Source: an uncultured Leucobacter sp. (lineage in GTDB: Bacteria > Actinomycetota > Actinomycetes > Actinomycetales > Microbacteriaceae). Taken from it: a DNA stretch of 6,742 bases. The stretch is taken from positions 1 to 6,742 of the forward strand of contig CALMSE010000066.1 in NCBI GenBank assembly GCA_937872275.1, read 5' to 3'. Under the pieces are notes generated by a model. The model searched no databases and was not told the origin of the DNA. It saw only the letters and a list, made by a program, of their open reading frames with translations. The stretch's first letter is position 1. Each line of letters starts with the position of its first letter. The translations under genes were made by a program, and so were the position numbers. Positions 1 to 6,742 of this stretch are shown here, in pieces.

Positions 1-236
1 TGCTCGACCTGCTCGCGCGGCATGCCCTTGTGCTTCACGAGGAAGTCGATCTCGCCGCCCGCGTAGTCGTCGGGGGTGTCGGGCGCCAGCTCGTAGCTGT
101 GGCTCTCGACCTCGATCCCGACCTCGGGGTGCCGCCGCCGGAACTCGGCGGCACCGGCCTCGAAGCGGCGCTTGCCGATGTAGCACCACGGGCAGGCGAT
201 GTCGGACCAGACGTCGACGCGGATCGTTTCGCTCAT
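1..236 (-). CDS. FrnE-like DsbA-family oxidoreductase, N-terminal fragment
   Basis: The visible 78 residues begin MSETIRVDVWSDIACPWCYI and match the start of the FrnE branch of the DsbA/thioredoxin-fold family (2-hydroxychromene-2-carboxylate isomerase/FrnE-like). A CPWC dithiol motif sits at residues 15-18 after the first beta strand. It is followed by IGKRRFE and the family-typical stretch from VEVESHSYEL-like residues to LAPD. Family members are usually a little over 200 residues, so about two thirds lie beyond the left edge. There is no signal peptide, so a cytoplasmic thiol-disulfide or isomerase role is expected; the substrate is unknown. The ATG at 234-236 gives the canonical family N-terminus, but no Shine-Dalgarno is visible in the preceding bases, so a leaderless transcript is possible. 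It lies 260 bp downstream of the amidase gene with hairpins between, and is probably a separate unit. Confidence 0.88.
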   Translation of the reverse strand, partial: MSETIRVDVWSDIACPWCYIGKRRFEAGAAEFRRRHPEVGIEVESHSYELAPDTPDDYAGGEIDFLVKHKGMPREQVE

Positions 237-239
237 GGC

Positions 240-286
240 GGGTGCAACCCCGCGGCGGCGCGGCCTATTCCCGGGGTGCTCCCGGG
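240..286. other. GC-rich hairpins upstream of the DsbA-family gene
   Basis: Within the 237-496 gap I see no credible gene. Near the DsbA-family start are two small inverted repeats: GGGT/ACCC at 240-250 with a 3-nt loop, and CCCGGG/CCCGGG at 270-286 with a 5-nt loop. They could be parts of a terminator or leader structure, but in DNA this GC-rich such short stems also arise by chance. Confidence 0.25.
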
Positions 287-442
287 CTCGCCGGGGCCGG
301 ATCGGGCACATCATTCTGCGACTGCCCGCTGCGGGGATCCGGCCGGGTCCGCTCGGAACCCGACCGGACACCCTGCTCCCCGGTGGACGACGAGCCGACC
401 GCGCTCCGCGGCCGGGTCGTCGACCGGAGCTCATGTCGGACC

Positions 443-464
443 CCGGGCCATCGGGATGGGCCGG
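443..464 (-). terminator. Possible terminator hairpin after the amidase gene
   Basis: An inverted repeat with 9-nt arms, 443-451 and 456-464, has one central mismatch and a 4-nt loop. It begins 33 nt downstream of the amidase stop codon in the direction of transcription. There is no U-run after the stem, which is common for actinobacterial terminators but weakens the call. A smaller GCCC/GGGC stem at 469-479 lies between it and the stop. Position is the main support: this is the end of the four-gene cluster. Confidence 0.4.
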
Positions 465-496
465 CGTCGCCCTGCGGGCTCGGTGCTCAGACGGAC

Positions 497-1921
497 TCAG
501 GCGTCGAACACCGGCTTGCGATCCGCCCACGGCTGGATCTGCTCGAACGCGTAGGCCGCGTTCAGCACGTCCTGATCCGCGTGCAGCCGACCGGCGAGCT
601 GCAGCCCGACCGGGCGCCCATCGGAGGTGAACCCGCAGGGAATGGAGATCGCCGGAGTCGTCGTCATGTTGAACGGCCAGGTCAGGCACCATCGCAGCAG
701 ACGATCTTCGAGCGACCGACCGTTCAAGAACTCGGGATTGAACTGCGTCACCGGATACGAGGCCACCGCGGTGGTGGGAGACGCGAGGATGCGGTGATCG
801 CGCATGAACGACTCGAACGCATCGTAGTACGCGCCGCGGAACATCTCCGCGCGAGTGATCTCGTCGCCGCGGAGCTGGGGCGCGGTGAGCACGAGCTCGA
901 TGAGCTCGTCATCCAGCTCCCCTCGCATGGACTCCATATCGAACGCCTCGCCCAGCGCAGCCATGCCGGGCACCCAGAGCCCCTTCCACATGGCCTCTCC
1001 CGCATCGCCCCATTCAGGCTCGGCCTGGACGACCTCGGCACCGGCCTCGGCGAGCCGCGCCACCGCGGTTCCCACGATCGAGGCGATCTCGGGGTCGAGC
1101 CGGGTCTCGATCCCGAGGGTCTCCGAATAGGCGATGCGCCAGCCGCTCAGATCGCCGTTCAGCCGCGCGAGGAACGATCCGGTCGGGTCCGGCATCGAGA
1201 GCGGATCGCGCGGATCCTCTCCGGACACCGCATCGAGCATCAGGGCGGAGTCGGAGACGGTGCGCGTCAGCGGGCCGTGGAAGAGGAAGGTCAGATACCG
1301 CTGCGGAAGCGCCACCACCGGGATTCGTCCCGTGGAGGGCTTGAGACCCACGACACCGTTCAACGACGCCGGCACTCTGATCGAACCGCCTCCGTCGCTC
1401 CCCTCTGCCAAGGGTCCGAGCCCCGCCGCGACGGCGGCGCCGGCGCCGCCGCTCGATCCACCTGCCGACAGCTCCCGGTTCCACGGATTCAGCGTCGCGC
1501 CGAACAGATGGTTCGTCGTCTTTCCGCAGTAGCCCGCCTCCGGAGTATTCGTGCGGCCGAGGAACAGCCCCCCGGCGTCGCGCATGCGTTCGACGATCGG
1601 CGCATCGGCCGTGCCGACGTTGTCCCTGAGCGCCTTGATGCCGTTGGTGACGGGGAGGCCCTTCTGAGGAGTGAGATCCTTGATGGTGTAGGGCACGCCG
1701 TGAAGCGGGCCGAGCGGCTCGCCTCTCGCCTGCCGCTCATCCAGGTCCGCCGCATCTTTCATCAGCTGCTCGGGATCCCAGTAGACGATCGCATTGATCT
1801 GCGGGTTCACTGCTTCGACCCGTTCGATCATCGCCCGCGCGATGTCCCGGGAGGACAGCTCACCGGCCCGAACGCTTCGCGACAGCTCTGTTGCGGCCAT
1901 CCAAGCGATGTCTTGATTCAT
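497..1921 (-). CDS. Amidase-signature family hydrolase
   Basis: A 474-residue protein of normal length for the amidase-signature family, which hydrolyses carboxylic amides through a Ser-cisSer-Lys triad. Numbering from the chosen ATG, the lysine is K81 in HGVPYTIKDL, the cis-serine is S156 in the AGGSSGG motif, and the nucleophile is S180 in GSDGGGSIRVP. The downstream NGVVGLKPSTGRIP block and the C-terminal GRPVGLQLAGR block are also typical. All catalytic positions are intact. No signal peptide or membrane segment is seen, so it should act in the cytoplasm. It is the last gene of the transporter cluster, 70 bp after the permease, suggesting it hydrolyses the imported ligand. I start at the ATG at 1919-1921, because an AAAGGTGA ribosome binding site precedes it by 5 nt; an in-frame GTG at 1928-1930 lies inside that site. 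The substrate is not predictable; assignments such as indoleacetamide hydrolase or aryl-acylamidase would be guesses. Confidence 0.93.
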   Translation of the reverse strand: MNQDIAWMAATELSRSVRAGELSSRDIARAMIERVEAVNPQINAIVYWDPEQLMKDAADLDERQARGEPLGPLHGVPYTIKDLTPQKGLPVTNGIKALRDNVGTADAPIVERMRDAGGLFLGRTNTPEAGYCGKTTNHLFGATLNPWNRELSAGGSSGGAGAAVAAGLGPLAEGSDGGGSIRVPASLNGVVGLKPSTGRIPVVALPQRYLTFLFHGPLTRTVSDSALMLDAVSGEDPRDPLSMPDPTGSFLARLNGDLSGWRIAYSETLGIETRLDPEIASIVGTAVARLAEAGAEVVQAEPEWGDAGEAMWKGLWVPGMAALGEAFDMESMRGELDDELIELVLTAPQLRGDEITRAEMFRGAYYDAFESFMRDHRILASPTTAVASYPVTQFNPEFLNGRSLEDRLLRWCLTWPFNMTTTPAISIPCGFTSDGRPVGLQLAGRLHADQDVLNAAYAFEQIQPWADRKPVFDA

Positions 1922-1926
1922 GTTCG

Positions 1927-1934
1927 TCACCTTT
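1927..1934 (-). promoter_or_regulatory. Ribosome binding site that decides the amidase start
   Basis: AAAGGTGA on the minus strand, 5 nt before the ATG at 1919-1921. The alternative in-frame GTG start (1928-1930) lies within this element and has no equivalent site of its own, so the ATG is preferred. Confidence 0.65.
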
Positions 1935-1972
1935 CTTGTATGCGCGATGCGGATTGCGCCCGCGACCCGATT

Positions 1973-1986
1973 CCCGCAGCAGCGGG
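1973..1986 (-). repeat. Small hairpin between permease and amidase genes
   Basis: A perfect CCCGC/GCGGG stem with a 4-nt loop lies a few bases after the permease stop codon, in the 70-bp gap before the amidase. It has no U-run and is short, so it is more likely a weak mRNA processing or partial attenuation element than a terminator, if it does anything. The imperfect palindrome at 1942-1959 in the same gap is weaker still. Confidence 0.25.
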
Positions 1987-1991
1987 CCGGC

Positions 1992-2965
1992 TCATCGACT
2001 TCGTTCCGCGAAGAAGTTCAGTGCGGCGGCGATCACCAGCACCAGGCCGGTCGCACTCTGCTGGAGGAAGCTCGGGGCGCCGATCATCACGAGACCGTTC
2101 TGCAGGACCCCGAGAAAGACCACGCCGACGATGACCCCGAACAACGATCCGCTGCCGCCGAAGAAGCTCACACCGCCGAGCAGCAGCGCGGTGAGCAGTG
2201 TGACCTCGAAGCCGTTGCCGGTACTCGCCGAAGCCGTGTTGAGCCGACCGGCGGTGATGATTCCGCCGAGGCCGGCGGCCATCGCGGTGAGCACGTACAG
2301 CGCGAACGGGACGGCCCGCACACGGATGGCCGACAGATACGCCGCCTGCCGATTCGAACCGATCGCGTAGATATGCCGCCCCACCGGAAGCTTCCGCACG
2401 ACGAAGAGCCCGACGAGCAGCACGAGCAATGCCATCAGCACGGGAATGGGTATTCCTGCGATCTGCGCGCCGCCGATGTCCTGGAACGAGGTCGGGTAGC
2501 CGACCGTCGGGATGCTCCCGATGCCCAGCGAAACGCCTCCGGCGAGCGCCAGCGTGCCGAGGGTCACGATGATCGGGGAGAACCCGAGGACGGTCACGAG
2601 CAGCCCGTTGATCGCCCCGACCACGGCCGCGACGGCGAGCGCGATCGCCACCGCCGGAACCGTGGGCAGACCCGCCTTCGCGAGCAGCAGGCCCGCGACG
2701 ACTCCGGTGAGCCCGATCACCGACCCGACCGAGAAATCGACGAACCCGGCGATCAGCAGCAGCCCGGCGGGCACGCTCAGAATCAGCAGCACGGAGAGGT
2801 CGAGCAGCACCCCCCGGACATTCCCGACGGTGAGGAATGAGCTGTTCGCCAGTTGGAAGACGACGATCATCAGCACCAGGCCGAGGAACAGGATGTTCCT
2901 CCTGATGAAGTCGACTCCTCTGAGCTTGTTCCAGAAGGTCTGGGAGGGTTCGAGTGTTGCAGTGG

Positions 2966-2969
<4 letters not shown>
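1992..2969 (-). CDS. Ribose/CUT2-type ABC transporter permease
   Basis: A 325-residue, strongly hydrophobic protein of the BPD_transp_2 (RbsC/LivH-type) permease family. It forms the membrane channel of the importer. Only one permease gene is present, so a homodimer is expected, as for RbsC. Family blocks in order are a first membrane segment at about 26-42, GFVDFSVGSVIGLTG at 75-89 (matching the conserved 'DLSVGS' region), GAINGLLVT and SPIIVTLGTLALAGG at 118-145, the cytoplasmic coupling loop GRHIYAIGSNRQAAYLSAI at 197-215, and GGVSFFGGSGSLFGVIVG followed by QNGLVMIG at 265-297. The aromatic F in VDFSVG, where L is usual, is a small deviation. The start ATG (2967-2969) overlaps the TGA of the ATPase gene as ATGA, indicating translational coupling; GGAA/GGAAG elements precede it. 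The ligand cannot be read from the permease. Confidence 0.94.
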
Positions 2970-4594
<1,625 letters not shown>

Positions 4595-4612
4595 CGCGAC
4601 GACTTCACTCGC

Positions 4613-5629
4613 TCATTCCGCCGGCAGATACCGGTCGATCTCGGGACTGCCCGCCCAGACGAGCTCGAAATCGGCCACATACCTGCCGTCTCCGGTCCCC
4701 TCGACCAGCTGCACGGGCATATCGATCAGCGCCTGCCCGGTCTTCGCCATGTCGAGCACCACCGTCGAACGCAGCACCGAGTCTTGAGCCCGAAGCGCCT
4801 GCAGCACCTGCGGCGAACCGTCGTTGCCGCCGACGTAGACACGGTCGGCCGCGGTGAAACCGGCCTCCTTGAACGCCTGCGCGAGCCCGACGGTGGTGTC
4901 GTCGTTCAGGCCCAGCGCGGCGACGAGGTGGGGGTTCTTGGCCAGCTCCGCACGCCCGGCCGCGAGTCCTTGCTCGGTGCTGACGGACGACTGCTCGACG
5001 ATCGTGAAGTTCGGCGCGAGCTCGGCCATCCCCTCGCGCAGCCCCACCGTGCGGGTGCGGCCCAGGTCGCTCGTGTCATCGACGGTCAGCAGCACGGTGC
5101 CCTCGTCGATCCCCTGTTCCTCGGCCCATTTCACGAAGCCTTCGACCTGGGCCCTGGCCGTGGCCTCGCCCGCGAAATCGATGTATCCGTCTTCGCCCTC
5201 GATGTGGGCGCCGTAGTTCAGCCACTTGATGCCGTTCGCCTGCGCCTGCTGCATGATCGTCTTCACCGCGGCGGGCTCCATCGGGAACGTGATGATCGCT
5301 GCGACGTCCGAGTTCGCGAGCCCGGTCAGGTTCGTGATCTGCCGGTCGATGGCGGCGTTCGGGTTGTCGGTGGTGACGACGCTCCATCCGATCTCGGCCG
5401 CGTTCTCGTTCATCATGTCGACGAGGATCGCGTAGACCCCGAGAGAGGTGAAGGGGTAGTCGAACGCGATCTTCTGGGAGGTTCGACCCTCGGTCGAGCC
5501 CGCACCCGCCGACGAGCTCACGTCCGCCGAACTGGTGCAGGCGGAGACGACGAGCATCGCCGCGGCGGCGAGTCCGGTGAGGAGTAGGCGGGCGGACTTC
5601 CGCCCGCGACGGGTGGGATGGTGTGACAT
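4613..5629 (-). CDS. Periplasmic-binding-protein-like lipoprotein, CUT2/ribose-type
   Basis: A 338-residue substrate-binding lipoprotein of the Peripla_BP_4 (RbsB-like) fold. The signal peptide has a basic n-region (RRGRKSAR), a hydrophobic core (LLLTGLAAAAMLVV) and a lipobox VSAC with lipidation predicted at C31. A Ser/Gly-rich linker leads to the mature domain. The first beta strand is KIAFDYPFTSLGVY. The hinge-flanking blocks DVAAIITFPMEPAAVKTIMQQ, WLNYGAH, VAALGLNDDTTVGLAQAF and VYVGGNDGSPQVLQAL follow the usual order of the family. In a Gram-positive cell it would be anchored on the outer face of the membrane. The ATG at 5627-5629 has a strong GGAGG 5 nt upstream. It is the first gene of the cluster and ends 18 bp before the ATPase. 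The ligand is unknown: the family name says sugar, while the amidase partner suggests an amide. Confidence 0.94.
   Translation of the reverse strand: MSHHPTRRGRKSARLLLTGLAAAAMLVVSACTSSADVSSSAGAGSTEGRTSQKIAFDYPFTSLGVYAILVDMMNENAAEIGWSVVTTDNPNAAIDRQITNLTGLANSDVAAIITFPMEPAAVKTIMQQAQANGIKWLNYGAHIEGEDGYIDFAGEATARAQVEGFVKWAEEQGIDEGTVLLTVDDTSDLGRTRTVGLREGMAELAPNFTIVEQSSVSTEQGLAAGRAELAKNPHLVAALGLNDDTTVGLAQAFKEAGFTAADRVYVGGNDGSPQVLQALRAQDSVLRSTVVLDMAKTGQALIDMPVQLVEGTGDGRYVADFELVWAGSPEIDRYLPAE
5588..5607. repeat. 20-bp palindrome in the signal-peptide codons
   Basis: Arms 5588-5596 and 5599-5607 are exact reverse complements around a 2-bp centre. As RNA this gives an 8-bp all-GC stem with a 4-nt AAGU loop, covering codons 8-14 of the binding-protein gene, about 22 nt after its start. 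It may tune translation, or be a by-product of arginine codons in the n-region. Confidence 0.7.
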
Positions 5630-5668
5630 ATGCGCCTCCGGTGATCGTGGTTACATGTCAAGGCGCAT
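5630..5668 (-). promoter_or_regulatory. Leader stem and five-codon upstream frame before the binding-protein gene
   Basis: ATGCGCCT (5661-5668 read on minus) is exactly complementary to AGGCGCAT (5630-5637), which contains part of the GGAGG site and abuts the start codon. The loop is 23 nt. The 5' arm is also the start of a tiny open frame, ATG CGC CTT GAC ATG TAA (5651-5668, peptide MRLDM), with no ribosome binding site of its own. Translation of the small frame would open the stem. This is a structural observation; no function is shown. Confidence 0.35.
5635..5639 (-). promoter_or_regulatory. Strong ribosome binding site of the binding-protein gene
   Basis: GGAGG on the minus strand, 5 nt before the ATG at 5627-5629. 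Three of its bases lie in the 3' arm of a possible 8-bp leader stem (5630-5637 with 5661-5668), so access may depend on leader folding. Confidence 0.8.
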
Positions 5669-5700
5669 GCAGCAGAATCGGGCGGCATCGCTCTGACGTG

Positions 5701-5706
5701 TATGTA
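5701..5706 (-). promoter_or_regulatory. Candidate -10 element for the transporter-amidase cluster
   Basis: TACATA on the minus strand lies 72 bp before the binding-protein start in an otherwise GC-rich stretch, with no good -35 at standard spacing. A start site near 5694 would place the nearer inverted repeat (centre 5742-5743) at about -48, a usual position for an activator. GATTCT at 5674-5679 is an alternative -10. Weak evidence. Confidence 0.25.
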
Positions 5707-5733
5707 TTCCACCAGCGCGCGACGTCCGCATCG

Positions 5734-5751
5734 ATCGGTCGTGCGACCGAT
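5734..5751. promoter_or_regulatory. Candidate operator 1, perfect 18-bp inverted repeat
   Basis: ATCGGTCG TG CGACCGAT: exact 8-bp arms around a 2-bp centre, upstream of the binding-protein gene and downstream of the regulator gene. Its size suits a dimeric helix-turn-helix protein such as the LuxR-type regulator next door. A near copy lies 33 bp away. Confidence 0.65.
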
Positions 5752-5766
5752 TTTCCGGTGGCCGTC

Positions 5767-5784
5767 ATCGGTCGTTCGACCGGT
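5767..5784. promoter_or_regulatory. Candidate operator 2, near-copy of operator 1
   Basis: ATCGGTCG TT CGACCGGT: same left arm and spacing as operator 1, one changed base in the right arm. Centre-to-centre distance is 33 bp, about three helical turns, so two dimers would sit on nearly the same face of the DNA. Confidence 0.65.
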
Positions 5785-5789
5785 CAGGG

Positions 5790-5822
5790 GCCTCCCGACC
5801 GATCAGCGATCGATCGGGAGGC
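5790..5822 (-). terminator. Hairpin after the luxR-type gene, probable terminator
   Basis: A 9-bp perfect stem (5790-5798 with 5814-5822), one mismatch, then a further 5-bp stem (5800-5804 with 5808-5812) closed by a 3-nt loop. It starts 8 nt after the regulator's stop codon in the direction of transcription, the right place for an intrinsic terminator. There is no U-tract after it, so termination may be partial or need help. The half-site CGACCGAT of the candidate operators also occurs within it (5796-5803). Confidence 0.55.
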
Positions 5823-5830
5823 GAAGGCCG

Positions 5831-6505
5831 TCAGCAGAGGCCGAGGCGCAGCGCGGTCACCACGATCTCCACGCGCGAATGCACATCCAGCTTGCGCATG
5901 AGGTTCTCGATGTGCGTGGCAACGGTGCGCGGGGTGATGTGCAGTTCATCGGCGATCTCGGCGTTCGAGGAGCCGTCGGTCATCAGGCGGATCACCTCGA
6001 GTTCGCGCTCGGTGATCATGAGCGCATCCAAGGTCAGCTTCTGCTCGAGAATCGGCCCCAGGAAGTCGCGGAGGATCAAGAACGCTTCGAGCTGCCGATC
6101 GCTCAGAAACTCCTGGCGCGTATTCGCATGGATCGAGCCGATCTCCGCCCCCGAGCCGCTGCGTATCGCGACCGATGAGCCGTTCCGATATCCGGCGGGC
6201 CTCAGCCACGAGTTCGCCTCGTAGCCGGTTCTGAAGATGTTCGTCCAGCTCTTCGGAAATGGGTCCTTCGCGAGCATCCTGTAATACGGATTGTCGACGA
6301 CGAAATTCGTGCAGACGTGCGTCAGGCACTCATCCGGGTACCCCTCTCCGAACACCAGCTGATGCACCGGCTGTTTCGGAGAGATCATGGTGACCGCGAT
6401 CGCCGAGAAGCTGGCGAGCGAGAGGAACGCGGCGGAGGCCCGGCTCACCTTCGCGTTGGGGTCGGATTCCCTCGCAAGCGTGACATAGTCAGAAAAAGTG
6501 ACCAT
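5831..6505 (-). CDS. LuxR-family transcriptional regulator with GAF-like sensory domain
   Basis: A 224-residue regulator. The C-terminal 60 residues are a LuxR/FixJ-type helix-turn-helix: ITERELEVIRLMTDG, then NAEIADELHITPRTVATHIENLMRKLDV, with the conserved TERE, the recognition helix and final LGL. The first about 155 residues resemble the GAF-like half of many non-quorum LuxR proteins: DNPYYRMLAKDPFP, YEANSWLRPAG, then EIGSIHANTRQEFLSDRQLEAFLIL. I do not see a receiver domain, nor a convincing acyl-homoserine-lactone pocket. It probably binds a small molecule. I start at the ATG at 6503-6505 because AGGGAG (6512-6517) precedes it by 6 nt; an in-frame TTG at 6521-6523 would add six residues but lies upstream of that site. 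Position directly ahead of the transporter cluster, with paired inverted repeats between, makes it the likely controller. Confidence 0.9.
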   Translation of the reverse strand: MVTFSDYVTLARESDPNAKVSRASAAFLSLASFSAIAVTMISPKQPVHQLVFGEGYPDECLTHVCTNFVVDNPYYRMLAKDPFPKSWTNIFRTGYEANSWLRPAGYRNGSSVAIRSGSGAEIGSIHANTRQEFLSDRQLEAFLILRDFLGPILEQKLTLDALMITERELEVIRLMTDGSSNAEIADELHITPRTVATHIENLMRKLDVHSRVEIVVTALRLGLC

Positions 6506-6511
6506 CTGAGG

Positions 6512-6517
6512 CTCCCT
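6512..6517 (-). promoter_or_regulatory. Ribosome binding site that decides the luxR-type start
   Basis: AGGGAG on the minus strand, 6 nt before the ATG at 6503-6505. It lies downstream of the alternative TTG start at 6521-6523 and so favours the ATG. Confidence 0.6.
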
Positions 6518-6543
6518 GCGCAATCTCCATCGATTGGGAATCG

Positions 6544-6558
6544 TGAGGCCTCATGCTA
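6544..6558 (-). promoter_or_regulatory. Candidate luxR promoter -10 with overlapping palindrome
   Basis: TAGCAT (6553-6558, minus) fits the TAnnnT form of an actinobacterial -10 and would start transcription near 6546, giving a leader of about 40 nt. A perfect 10-bp palindrome, TGAGGCCTCA (6544-6553), covers the expected start site. No clear -35 is seen. The half-sites CGACCGAG (6569-6576) and CGACCGGC (6578-6585), similar to the operator arms, lie just upstream and would allow autoregulation. Confidence 0.35.
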
Positions 6559-6620
6559 CACCATCGGGCGACCGAGCCGACCGGCCCGACCCGCCTCTCG
6601 AATCGACGCTTCGCCGCCGA

Positions 6621-6641
6621 AGTCCGCAGTCCGCAGTCCGC
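6621..6641. repeat. Three tandem copies of a 7-bp unit
   Basis: agtccgc is repeated three times exactly, in the gap between the partial gene at the right edge and the luxR-type gene. Probably slippage-derived; no function suggested. Confidence 0.75.
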
Positions 6642-6652
6642 CCGACGACGGC

Positions 6653-6742
6653 CTACCCCACGGAGAAGTCGCGCCGCGCGACCTCGTGCAGCGCCCCGGC
6701 GAAGACCTCGGCTCGCTGCGCGCCCGAGATCCGGTACTTCGC
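6653..6742 (-). CDS. C-terminal end of an unrecognised gene
   Basis: The last 29 codons of a reading frame that enters from the right edge and ends with TAG at 6653-6655. The peptide is AKYRISGAQRAEVF followed by AGALHEVARRDFSVG. Third codon positions are nearly all G or C and the frame is clean, which supports real coding. The amphipathic pattern suggests a C-terminal helix. I do not recognise the family from so short a piece. Confidence 0.55.
   Translation of the reverse strand, partial: AKYRISGAQRAEVFAGALHEVARRDFSVG

Noticed and set aside
242..2134. Long plus-strand open frame of about 630 codons opposite the amidase
   Set aside because: It is antisense to an intact amidase with all catalytic motifs; the translation is Arg/His/Gly-rich with no recognisable domain, as expected for antisense frames in GC-rich DNA.
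4784..5587. Plus-strand open frame opposite the binding protein
   Set aside because: Antisense to a clear lipoprotein gene; Val/Arg/Gly-rich with no recognised fold.
5656..5661. Consensus TTGACA read as a -35 element
   Set aside because: A -10 at normal spacing would fall on the ribosome binding site and start codon of the binding-protein gene, leaving no promoter room; it lies inside the small leader frame.
5834..6505. Reading the regulator as a classical quorum-sensing LuxR
   Set aside because: The N-terminal half looks GAF-like and I do not see the conserved pattern of the autoinducer-binding domain; no synthase gene is in the window.

Overview
This window looks like a stretch of a high-GC actinobacterial chromosome, plausibly of a Microbacteriaceae-type organism. 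The grounds are the strong G/C bias at third codon positions, the FrnE-type DsbA protein, the GAF-like LuxR regulator and the twin-NBD sugar-type ABC transporter. The genus cannot be fixed from the sequence alone. Every gene I can support lies on the minus strand, so transcription runs from right to left. Long open frames on the plus strand are antisense shadows of these genes.

Reading in the direction of transcription: (1) at 6653-6742 is the C-terminal end of an unrecognised gene. (2) A gap of about 150 bp holds a probable luxR promoter. (3) At 5831-6505 is a LuxR-type regulator with a GAF-like sensory half and a C-terminal LuxR helix-turn-helix. (4) A 201-bp control region (5630-5830) holds a strong hairpin just after the luxR stop codon. 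It also holds two nearly identical 18-bp inverted repeats 33 bp apart, and a leader with a possible stem over the ribosome binding site and a five-codon upstream frame. (5) A four-gene cluster follows: substrate-binding lipoprotein (4613-5629), twin-domain ATPase (2966-4594), single membrane permease (1992-2969) and an amidase-signature hydrolase (497-1921). The ATPase and permease genes overlap by 4 bp, and the other gaps are 18 and 70 bp. (6) A 260-bp gap with GC hairpins follows, then the N-terminal part of a FrnE-like DsbA-family protein (1-236) that runs off the window.

The simplest reading is an inducible uptake-and-hydrolysis module. The lipoprotein captures a small molecule, the CUT2/ribose-type importer brings it in, and the amidase cleaves an amide bond in it. 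The adjacent LuxR-type protein probably senses the substrate or a product and acts at the paired inverted repeats upstream of the binding-protein gene. The transporter family is usually associated with sugars, but the amidase suggests an amide-bearing ligand; its identity cannot be read from the sequence. Unusual features are the perfect 17-bp inverted repeat inside the ATPase gene, a 20-bp palindrome inside the signal-peptide codons of the binding protein, the layered leader, and a repeat-encoded tail on the ATPase.
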